This document shows positions 34,991-43,300 of a stretch of DNA of 64,000 nucleotides, in pieces. Source of the DNA: Clostridium magnum DSM 2767. GTDB taxonomy: Bacteria > Bacillota > Clostridia > Clostridiales > Clostridiaceae. The translations under genes were made by a program, and so were the position numbers. The notes beneath the pieces are model-generated. The model was not told where the DNA came from and did no database searches. It was given only the letters and a program-made list of their open reading frames with translations. Position 1 is the stretch's first letter; each line of letters starts with the position of its first letter. Where the stretch lies: NCBI RefSeq assembly GCF_001623875.1, contig NZ_LWAE01000003.1:676873-740872 (forward strand), in the 5' to 3' direction.

Positions 34991-35725
34991 TTATTCACAA
35001 TTCGCCTTAAATATCTCGAAAAAGTCACATTCGATATCAATAATACTGTTATACCTTTCTTCAATACCTATAAGTCTTTTCAAAAACATCATTTCCTTTT
35101 CTGTTAACTCTAATTCATAATACCACGGTTGTGATTTTCTATTAGTTTTTTTGAAGGAAGTATAATATAAATGAAGAAGTAAATGACCAAAGTATAAAAA
35201 GTCCTCAGACATCCTATATCGTTCATTATTTGCTAATCTTGCAAGTCCAAAATCAATAAGACAAACAGCATCTTCATTGATAATAACATTTGGCACCCTT
35301 ATATCTCTGTGTACAATATTCCTCTCATGCAAATACTTTATTATATCTATAAGCTTTATTCCTATTTTATAAATTTCATCTGAGGTAAAAATATGATTAT
35401 CTCCAAAAATCATATCTTCTATTGTCTTTCCACTCTTATATTCCAAAATATAAGCATACATATTATCATCTTTTATTGTGTTAACCAGCTTAGGAATTGA
35501 TGGATGATCAATATTGGAAAGTATTTTTTCCTCAAATATGATTTTCTCGCCACTTTTCTTAATGGTTTTAGGCTTAATCTCTTTTATGATATATTGTTTT
35601 CCATCTAAATCAACTAAATAACATATCCCAAACCTACCTTCCCCCATTAACCTTATGACCTTATATCCACCAAGTAAATGACCTGGTGGATATATCTTTC
35701 TTCTCCAGAATGGTATTATGACCAT
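34991..35725 (-). CDS. Small protein kinase-like protein, copy 2
   Basis: A 244-residue protein with a compact eukaryotic-type kinase lobe. A glycine-rich loop (GEGRFGICYLV), VAIK-like Lys (YIIKEIKP), Glu in FEEKIL, catalytic loop NIVHRDIRVPNVIIN and metal site LIDFGLARLAN (DFG) are all present, so it may be active. The C-terminal lobe is short. Its ATG overlaps the stop of the His-rich gene by 10 nt, which implies coupled translation. A paralogue at 27355-28145 has lost the catalytic loop. Substrate unknown; the partner may be the His-rich protein. Confidence 0.78.
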   Translation of the reverse strand: MVIIPFWRRKIYPPGHLLGGYKVIRLMGEGRFGICYLVDLDGKQYIIKEIKPKTIKKSGEKIIFEEKILSNIDHPSIPKLVNTIKDDNMYAYILEYKSGKTIEDMIFGDNHIFTSDEIYKIGIKLIDIIKYLHERNIVHRDIRVPNVIINEDAVCLIDFGLARLANNERYRMSEDFLYFGHLLLHLYYTSFKKTNRKSQPWYYELELTEKEMMFLKRLIGIEERYNSIIDIECDFFEIFKANCE

Positions 35726-35967
35726 GAGCTCTTATACCTTTTTTTATAATGTTTTTCATTTGAATAATGATGTTGATGAGAACAATGGTTATCATGCGAA
35801 TTATGGTTATTATTGGAGTGATGGTTATCATGTCTCTTTCTTGAACTAGAAAAGGAACCAAGCATCCTTAATATGCGCCCCAAGAGTCCTTTTCTCTTAT
35901 AATAATCACTCCCCATATGTTTATCTCCATAATGTCTTTTTTCTGATGATCTTGAAAATAACCCCAT
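35716..35967 (-). CDS. His/Asn-rich small basic protein upstream of the kinase
   Basis: An 83-residue protein starting MGLFSRSSEKRHYGDKHMGS, with Ser-Arg-rich segments (SFSSSRKRHDNHH) and a central stretch of alternating His, Asn and Ser. The ATG follows GAGGTGTATTAA. It ends inside the start of the kinase gene (10-nt overlap). The corresponding N-terminal region of copy 1 is in a different frame from its kinase region, so the frame break between the parts is shared by both copies and may be natural. It could bind metal or be phosphorylated by the kinase. Confidence 0.55.
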   Translation of the reverse strand: MGLFSRSSEKRHYGDKHMGSDYYKRKGLLGRILRMLGSFSSSRKRHDNHHSNNNHNSHDNHCSHQHHYSNEKHYKKRYKSSWS

Positions 35968-36475
35968 TTAATACACCTCATTTTAAGTTGTTTTTTACCA
36001 ATATAAACTTAATAAATTGTCAATTGAAAATGCAATTTATATACCAATAATATGTCATAAATTCATATTTGTCAACAGTTTACAAAATAAAATAACAATC
36101 GAATTTTATTATCAATTGATAATAAAATATAAATGATAACCTCTTTTATAATAAACAATATATTCTTAAGGATTTACCATTACCTAGTGTTTAATATTTT
36201 TCCTTATAAATTCCATAAATATTTCAAGATTAACTATTCTTACATCAGGATTTTGCTTTAATTTAGTTACAACTGCCTCAAGATTTCCAACACATTTGCT
36301 CCAAATTAACTCTACGCAAGACGCTATAGGTTTATTATTAGACTAATTGATGACGATAATTTTTTAATTCTAGGTGTTGACGCAAAAGAACTTAAAGTTG
36401 TTAAATTATATGACCAATCTACCGCAACTATGCTTACACCATACTTTCAAGCTATACTTACATTATTAAACTGAT
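35968..36475. other. Intergenic region with promoter, palindrome and two short coding remnants
   Basis: It holds a minus-strand promoter for the His-rich/kinase pair (TTGACA and TATTAT with a 17-bp spacer, within 36040-36080). Two short coding-like remnants follow. On the minus strand at 36187-36310 the reading includes WSKCVGNLEAVVTKLKQNP. On the plus strand at 36312-36474 it includes DDNFLILGVDAKELKVVKLY, ending at TGA. Neither has a start or a recognised family. Confidence 0.5.
36104..36127. repeat. 24-bp perfect palindrome
   Basis: A perfect palindrome with core TTATTATCAATTGATAATAA, about 140 bp upstream of the His-rich gene. The 14-bp core recurs upstream of the M-box promoter (31718-31731). 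It may be a regulator site. Confidence 0.55.
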
Positions 36476-37267
36476 CTAACCCCAACCTATATAAATAGGG
36501 TTATCTTTCATAGACAAAAATATCTTATCTCTGAAAGTTGTTTTATCTATACTATATCCATAAAATATGAGAGTCTTTGTCACTATTGCATAATCTCTTA
36601 GTGTAACAGCTTTGCTTTGAGAAAGCTGAATTGCTGTTGAGTTATTTAAGCCCTTATTCCACAAATTGTCACAGTCCCAGCTTTCATCTATATTTCGACA
36701 ATCCCCTTTAATTTTTGCTATTCCGTTATGTCTTACCTTTGATTCTATAGCTTCATCAACAACTATGGCTTTATTTAAAAAAGCAATAAAACTAACATGA
36801 AAAGCCGCTGAACTTTTGTCATCAGCAGCTTTTTTCCAATCACTCCATTTTACATTAAAAGATTCTCCATTCTCTTTTCAATATTGATAAATTTTTTTTA
36901 AAAAGCTTATTCTTTCGTTATTATAAAAAGATTTCGCAGTACTCTCATCAAAGTCTGCTAATGCTACTTGCCTTTTTATAATATCATCGTCACCAATTTC
37001 CCTATAGTTTTTGATCATATCATACATGATCATAAAAGTATTAGTTCTTCCTATACCATGTTTACAATGAAAATGTAACCAAGAATTTTTAGGCTGGGAT
37101 TTTACTGATTCTACAAAGTAATCACCCATATCATCAGAAGGTATTCCACCATCCCTAACGGTTATCCGGTTATAAGATAAATCCTTAGATTCAACAAGTG
37201 CCTTTTCATCTTGAACTTTTGTTGGAATTATAGTTTCTTTGGGCTTATTATAAAAGGTTATAGGCAC
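36476..37267 (-). pseudogene. PTP-like phytase (inositol polyphosphatase) remnant with internal stop
   Basis: The 129-codon segment 36878-37267 encodes WLHFHCKHGIGRTNTFMIMY, the CX5R active-site loop of PTP-like phytases. It is followed by a TGA where the family continues (FLKKIYQY, stop, then KRENGESFNVKWSDWKKAAD in the same frame). The frame stays open to 36476. The N-terminal 150 or more residues and any signal peptide are missing. The reading after WSDWKKAAD (for example KAVTLRDYAIVTKTLIFYGY) is not recognised and may derive from another gene. Loss of function is very likely. Confidence 0.65.
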
Positions 37268-37309
37268 ACTACCTCGCTACTTAAAGAAAGATAGTTATTT
37301 TTCTTTAAT

Positions 37310-37653
37310 TTTTAGTGAGTTCAATATTAAAAATAGCTACTTTACTGTACCTATGTCTCCTGCTTATAAAAAAGGAGTATGGGAAAATTATGATTAAGGA
37401 TCCTGACAACCTTGAAGGTAAGAAAATTAAAGAAGTGAGAATATTACCTAAACATTCTGCAAGGTTCTTTGAGATTCAATACATTTATGAATGTACTGAA
37501 ACCCAAATAGATTTAGACCAAACTCATGCACTTACTATTGATTTAGGTGTTAATAATCTTTCTACTTATTTTACCAATAAAGGTAATAGCTTCATTCCAT
37601 ATTATAAAAATTATCATTTGTTTTTAATTATACTTATGTTTTCAACTAAATAA
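37310..37653 (+). pseudogene. TnpB (IS605 OrfB) remnant
   Basis: The plus strand encodes NLEGKKIKEVRILPKHSARF and later LTIDLGVNNLSTYFTNKG, the latter being the RuvC-I motif of TnpB. An upstream in-register segment in another frame (NSYFTVPMSPAYKKG) shows a frameshift. Sequence stops after RuvC-I, so RuvC-II, RuvC-III and the zinc finger are absent, and no omega RNA can be inferred. Confidence 0.8.
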
Positions 37654-37719
37654 TTTTATTTATTTATTTCAACTTTAATGATATAATTAAACTATAATAT
37701 ACAAGGAGGTTTCTTCTCT

Positions 37720-39438
37720 ATGGATTACTTAGGGCTAAAAGAACACGCCACTATCTTCAACGATATTGAGGGTTTGGGATTCATTGAAAATGAAATAGTA
37801 AAAAAGAATATAAAAAATAAAGAAAGTAATCTAACTAAAGAAGTAAAGAAGACTACAAAAAAAGAAATTCTTGATAGCTTAAACAGTTTGCTCAATAGTT
37901 TTGATTTCATAAAAGAAACTATGCAGAAACATATAATAGCAGATGATACTGACTTTGTTTTGCAGCAGCACCTATTCTTAAGCAATGGATATATAGTCAT
38001 TGATATAGAAGATAACATATTAAAAGTTGTTAACTATGAGAAGCAAGTATTCATAATAGATATGGATAAAATAAGTAAGCATATCTATTCTGTAATTATA
38101 GAAGCTCACTCTCCAAGAAAGATATTGGTTGATAATAGATCTATTTTTACAAGCAAATATTTAGAGGGGCTAAGTATCAACTCCCCTTATGATATTAGTC
38201 ATATTGTAAAAATGTTTTATAAGGATAAATTCTCTGATTTAAAAGAACTTATAAAGCTATTCACCAAGGAAATAGTTGATGATAAAAATCTGCTTTTATA
38301 TAATTTATTTCAAATTAAAACTAGCTTAAACGATATTCTCTCTAACTACAGCTTAATGACATTAATAAATAAAGAGATGGAATTTATATCTGTTATGTGC
38401 AAAATAGAATCAGTGGGACTCCCCTTCTCTAAAGAAGCTTATGAGGAATTTCAAAAAGGAATGCTGGAAGGTTACGAAAGCACTGCACTAGAACTTAAAA
38501 AGACTTATGATGCAGACTTTAGAGGAAAGTTAGATAATAAGGATGAGTTTCTTGATCTTCTTATTGAGAAAAAGATATATTCTGCTAATAAAGATTTTTG
38601 GATTCCAGAAGAAAATGAAAATCTACATGGCTTTTTAGTGTCAAAAGCCTTAGTTGAAAAATATAAGGATATCACTCTTGATGCACCAGATGATAGATTG
38701 TTTTTAAAATATGATTTCTATGATGATTATGGAAATGTAAAAAGCAACTTTGAAGCAGATGGATTTTATATAACCTGTAAGGAAGGCAAAAGTATTGTTG
38801 CAGGAACCTTCGTTGATTTGTACCTTAGGATTTTTGTAAGCCTTACTAACTTAGAATATGTAGTAACCTCAATGAATGAAAATAAATTTACTGAAGAATT
38901 GGCGAATGGAGCATTTAAGTTTATCTCCCCTGCCTCATGTTTCAATGCGAAAAACTTCTTGAGGGCTTATATAGAAGGTTGTTTTGAAACTCTTGAATTA
39001 AAGGAATACTTCTTTGAAAAATTAGATACTAAATTTGAAGAGGAAGGCCTTGCTAATCTTCAATCCATATTTGATTCAAGTACCAATAAAATTATTAAGT
39101 TTATAAAGAAATTTTATAGGGATCAGAGCAGAGATAAAAGATTCTGTTTTACTGAAGAAAGTTCCCTACATCAATATATTAAAATGACAGAGGCTGATAT
39201 ATTTAAAACTGCAGTAATAGATGTAAATGGGGCGGTAACTGCCTTCAATAGCAGTAATAAATATAAAATTCATATTGTAGGAATTCAAGAAAATAAAATA
39301 ATATTAGAGTGTGACAATAATGCACTTAATATAGCTGTAGATATTCTTAATAGGAAGCTGCCGAAGGCCTTTGATTCTTATGTAAGAAAAGTACAGGCAG
39401 TTTGTAATGTAGTATCTAGCAATAAGCTAAAGGCATAA
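37720..39438 (+). CDS. DNA polymerase I-like protein with degenerate active sites
   Basis: A 572-residue protein with strong RBS AAGGAGG. The order of segments resembles the Klenow part of family A polymerases. An exonuclease-like domain (about 75-215) has VIDIED at the DxE position but lacks the later catalytic Asp residues. A thumb-like MEFISVMCKIESVGLPF segment (near 225) follows. The region matching motif A reads AGTFVDLYLRIF instead of SADYSQIELR, and the C-terminus (EADIFKTAVIDVNGAVTAFN) has VGIQENKI where HDE is expected. The O-helix RxxxKxxxFG motif is not found. It is therefore probably a non-catalytic DNA-binding or replication accessory protein. The homology call is by eye. Confidence 0.6.
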   Translation: MDYLGLKEHATIFNDIEGLGFIENEIVKKNIKNKESNLTKEVKKTTKKEILDSLNSLLNSFDFIKETMQKHIIADDTDFVLQQHLFLSNGYIVIDIEDNILKVVNYEKQVFIIDMDKISKHIYSVIIEAHSPRKILVDNRSIFTSKYLEGLSINSPYDISHIVKMFYKDKFSDLKELIKLFTKEIVDDKNLLLYNLFQIKTSLNDILSNYSLMTLINKEMEFISVMCKIESVGLPFSKEAYEEFQKGMLEGYESTALELKKTYDADFRGKLDNKDEFLDLLIEKKIYSANKDFWIPEENENLHGFLVSKALVEKYKDITLDAPDDRLFLKYDFYDDYGNVKSNFEADGFYITCKEGKSIVAGTFVDLYLRIFVSLTNLEYVVTSMNENKFTEELANGAFKFISPASCFNAKNFLRAYIEGCFETLELKEYFFEKLDTKFEEEGLANLQSIFDSSTNKIIKFIKKFYRDQSRDKRFCFTEESSLHQYIKMTEADIFKTAVIDVNGAVTAFNSSNKYKIHIVGIQENKIILECDNNALNIAVDILNRKLPKAFDSYVRKVQAVCNVVSSNKLKA

Positions 39439-39513
39439 AAATTATGCTATAATAAAGATAAAGAGCTGTTAAACTCAGATTAGTTTAAAATACGGTTTAA
39501 CGTTTGCATCTAG

Positions 39514-39547
39514 GATAACACCTTTGCAGGGGTGTTATTCTATTTTT
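39514..39547 (+). terminator. Terminator of the polymerase-like gene
   Basis: GATAACACC-TTTGCAGG-GGTGTTATT followed by CTATTTTT, 75 nt beyond the stop. No gene is seen in the rest of 39439-39621. Confidence 0.85.
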
Positions 39548-39621
39548 ATGCAAAATCCATGCTTAGATAATTTATAAAAACCGCTAAATTTATATAGAAA
39601 TAAAGCCCTAGAGCTTAAAAT

Positions 39622-40065
39622 CTAGGGTTGATTACCTTCAACATTCTTTATAGCAAGTCTCATTTTTTCCCTAAGCCAATCCGTTTTATCTAAGTAATTA
39701 TTTAATCTCACCACTATATCAAATCTTTCGATATCCTCCTTACTTTTAAAGCAAAAATCAAAATCCGCTCTAGCACACATAAAAATCCATTCTGTTCTAT
39801 TCTTTATGCCAGTTTTTCTATCGAAAGTATTTAATAAGTATTCATGTATCCATGCAAAATGAGTATTGAATATTTTTATTTTTACTTTTTTACTTTTAGT
39901 AAGTAATTCATAGGATTCTTTCATCTGGCATTTTACACATATAATCTTGTTAAAGTCGTTAATGCTGAAAGTTCGGTTAAACTCGGACAAAGTACAATCG
40001 CATATTGCACAATGTTCTTCTGCTATTTTTGAATCATTATAATCTACGACCTTCTCTAACTCCAT
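39622..40065 (-). CDS. Small zinc-finger-like protein behind an operator-controlled promoter
   Basis: A 147-residue protein starting at ATG 40065, which has GGGGGAGGCGG upstream. Cysteines CAICDC (about 20) and CVKCQ (about 45) form a probable treble-clef or zinc-finger site. The rest is helical and charged (WIHEYLLNTF, TEWIFMCARADFDFCF). No family was recognised. The promoter at 40105-40134 is overlapped by palindromic operators, so it is tightly repressed, possibly by itself or by a regulator on the element. Confidence 0.6.
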   Translation of the reverse strand: MELEKVVDYNDSKIAEEHCAICDCTLSEFNRTFSINDFNKIICVKCQMKESYELLTKSKKVKIKIFNTHFAWIHEYLLNTFDRKTGIKNRTEWIFMCARADFDFCFKSKEDIERFDIVVRLNNYLDKTDWLREKMRLAIKNVEGNQP

Positions 40066-40104
40066 TAACCGCCTCCCCCTTTTCTCTATTTCCAATATAT
40101 GTAA

Positions 40105-40164
40105 ATCATACACCCGTATAGGTGCTCTTGTCAATTTTGCATAGCACCCATATAGGTGCTATGC
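40105..40164 (-). promoter_or_regulatory. Promoter with two palindromic operators
   Basis: Minus-strand TTGACA (40129-40134), an 18-bp spacer and TATGAT (40105-40110). Operator 1, CACCCGTATAGGTG (40111-40124), fills the spacer. Operator 2 is the 26-bp palindrome 40139-40164 with core CACCCATATAGGTG, just upstream of -35. Centres are 34 bp apart. This is the textbook layout for steric repression. Confidence 0.8.
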
Positions 40165-40200
40165 ATATAATTATTTTGATAAGCCACACCCTATTGTTAC

Positions 40201-40237
40201 CCTGTTATTACCATGGTATTGCCATTGTTACAACAGG
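40201..40237. repeat. CCTGTT...AACAGG inverted repeat
   Basis: CCTGTT (40201-40206) and AACAGG (40232-40237) flank a TTACCATGGTATTG segment that is itself partly palindromic. It lies between the operator region and the adhesin terminator. Possible protein-binding site; no function is assigned. Confidence 0.4.
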
Positions 40238-40267
40238 ATAATAACGTAATAAATATATTAGCAATAA

Positions 40268-40303
40268 AAAGTACCCTTGAAGTTTCATCCTCAAGGGTAC
40301 TTT
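40268..40303. terminator. Terminator of the adhesin gene
   Basis: AAAGTACCCTTGA pairs perfectly with TCAAGGGTACTTT (13 bp, 10-nt loop), followed on the minus strand by TTATTGC and by an A/T-rich tail on the other side. It lies 28 nt past the stop. Confidence 0.88.
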
Positions 40304-40331
40304 ACTAAAAAACTAGTGACACTTGTAAATT

Positions 40332-43300
40332 TTAATACGTTCTATTAATCATAAAATCTTCAAGAGCTGATCCTACGATATTCAATGTTTGTCCACCCCA
40401 ACTGTTGGCAGTATTATAGTTATAAACTAAAGCACCTTTAGTTCCTTTGACTGTTGAATACACTATAGTATTTATAGGAGTATTCATATCAGTGTTTACA
40501 ACTGCTTGCCATGTTGAGTGACTTGCATCAATATCCTGTATCTTAGTGAAGCTTACAGTTTTGTTATTTAGTGTTGAGCTATCAGAGAAATCTGCAGTTA
40601 CTGTATCTGCTACTCCAACTACATCAACGAGGAATGTTACATTGTAACCTGCTTTAACCCCTACTGGCATCTTAGTAATATCCATTGGATAAGTGTACGT
40701 GCTTGGTGGATTTACCATAGATGATATTCTGTAGTTAGTTAGCATCAGGTCATTAACTGTAAGTACTGTAGATACTTGGTTATCAGTTTCAATACTTTCA
40801 ACTATCTGTAAGTTATCATCAGCAAAAGCCCTAAGTGTTACTCCTCCAGTAATTTGTGGAGTATATGCTATTGTGTAAGTTGTTGTTATCCCTATATTTA
40901 AGCTTGTTATAGCTACAGATGACTTTCTTACACCATTTTCATATAAACCTAAGTTAAATGCTCCTAAGTTTACATCTCCATCATTGGTAAGACTTATTTT
41001 TACGTTATAAGCTACTCCCTTTGATAAGACAGTTTGAGCAACTCCATTACTGTCTTGAACGCTTATTGAAACTGCTTTTACATTCACTTTATTTACAGTA
41101 GTTGAGGCATTAACCTGATTATCTGTTTCATCAGTTTCATCTAATACATTAGTGTCATCAGCAAAACCAATGAATGTTCTAACTCCCCTATTCTGAGCAG
41201 TGAATGTTATATTAACTGTGGTTGAAGCTCCTTTTGCAAGAGTTAAACTTGTTGTTCCAACCTTAACCGCTCCTGTTAGAGTATTTGAACTATTATCATA
41301 TAATCCAACGTTAAATGCGCTTAGATCTTTGTCTCCATCATTTGTAACATTTATTGCTGCTTTATATTGTAATCCTTGTGTCATTGAAGTTACTGCTACA
41401 TTATTTGTATCTAGCAGCTGGATTGAAACTGCTTTTACATTAAGTCTATTACTGATTAAATCTTTACTCACTGTATTATCAGTTTCATCACTTTCATCAA
41501 TGATGTTAGAATCATCAACCTTTCCCATAAATGTTCTGGTTCCCCTATTGCTTGCAGTAAATGTTATATATACAGTTTTAGAATTTGAGCCAGCCGTATG
41601 GACTAAACTTGCTACAGTTGATGTCGATAACTTAGTTCCATTTTCATATAAACCTACAACAAAGTTTGTTAAATCAGTATCTCCATCATTTAAGATAGAT
41701 ACTTTTGCCCTGTATTGCTTTCCTTGTTGCAATTCAGTTTTTGATATATCATCAGCAGTTCCTACTACATCTATTGAAACTGCCTTAAGATTTACTTTAA
41801 CTGAGGTTTCTGTTACTGAAACAGTGTTATCACTCTCATTTGTTTCAGATACAGCGTTATCAAAGTCGGCCATTGATGTGAAAGTTCTGCTTCCGTTACT
41901 TGTTTCTGTGAATGTTATATATACTGTGGTTGAAGTTCCTGCTGCTAAATTTGTAACGGTAGTTGTATTACTTAATAAAGTTCCATTTTCTTTTAAATCA
42001 ACTTTAAAGCTTGATATAGTAGTATTTCCAGTATTGTTTAGAACAACTTTTGCTCTATACTGTTTATTCATTTGTAGTGTTGCAACTGGATTAGTATCAG
42101 CTACATTTACTATATCAATTGATGTTGCTTTTATATTCTGATCTAAAATACTTACATCTTTAATGCAGTAATCTGACCATAAAGCTGGACTTAGAGCATT
42201 TCCTGTATCCTTAACCCTCAATCTCACCTTGTAAGCACCTGGAGTATTAAATGATGAAGGTGGTGTGCTAGCTGCAGTTGACCATGTTGTGCCTCCATCT
42301 GAACTGTAACTCCACTCCCATGTAGTAAGTGCATCCCATGAATCGTTAGGAGTTGAGGAATCTGTATAAGTTAAAGTTTGTGCAAATAATTGAGGATTTG
42401 GAGTAACTGTAAAGTTTGCAGTTGGTTTTGTGTTGTAAGGCAATATTGTTATTGTCTTAATGCACATATCACTCCATAGCCCCGGACTTAGAGAATTACC
42501 ACTTCCGAGTACTCTTTCTCTTATTGTCCAATCACCTGTAGTTAAGCTACTCGGTGGGGTTGCAGCTGTATTCCATGTAACTCCATCCTTAGACCAAGAC
42601 CATTCTCTTTGCACTATAGTTTCCCAAGTATCATTTACGTGGGAATTATCAGTATAAGTTAAGGCTTGTCCTGTTAACTGAGGATTTGGAGCAACTGTAA
42701 AATCGGCAGTCGGCTTTACGCTATATGGTAATACAGTTATGTCTTGATAAGCGTAACCAGAATAAGCACCATTAACATCTCTAACTCTTAGTCTTATTCT
42801 ATATTTAGTTAAAACTGTTACTGTAAATGAACTCTGTGGTGAACTTCCTGTACTTACCCACTTTACGCTAGCATCATTTGTATCAAAGTTTCCTGAGCTA
42901 TCTGCTTGTTGATACCACCAAAAGTTTGTTAATGCATCCCCATCTGGATCAGAAGATGTATTATTATAAGTTATAGGTTGTGTACTTAGTTGAGGATTTG
43001 GTGTTAAAGTAAAACTAGCTATCGGTGGTCGGTTATTCACTAGAGGTAGAGTTATTTTTTTAGCATTATCATTTTCATTTGTCTCTGGAATAAAATTAGC
43101 ATAATCCGCATATGCAAGTGGTGATTCTGATGTTTTTGTGGTATTTGCCACAAATGCTGAAGAATACAATGTTATCGGATTATTTTGACCAATTATATTA
43201 CCTGAGTAAGTTATAATTTCATATCCCATTGAGCCAAAGTCATAAAGAATATCAAAAGGTAATTTAATATCAGGTAGTTCAGTGTTTCTTAGAACTATTT

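Noticed and set aside
37310..37653. Active TnpB nuclease
   Set aside because: Only the region through RuvC-I remains and a frameshift is present.
41200..42141. A 313-codon plus-strand frame
   Set aside because: It lies antisense to the CARDB repeats of the giant surface protein and mirrors their codon pattern; no RBS.
40750..42150. Regularly spaced repeats that could suggest a CRISPR array
   Set aside because: Repeat units are about 300 bp, in frame and translated into CARDB domains; no short direct repeats with spacers.
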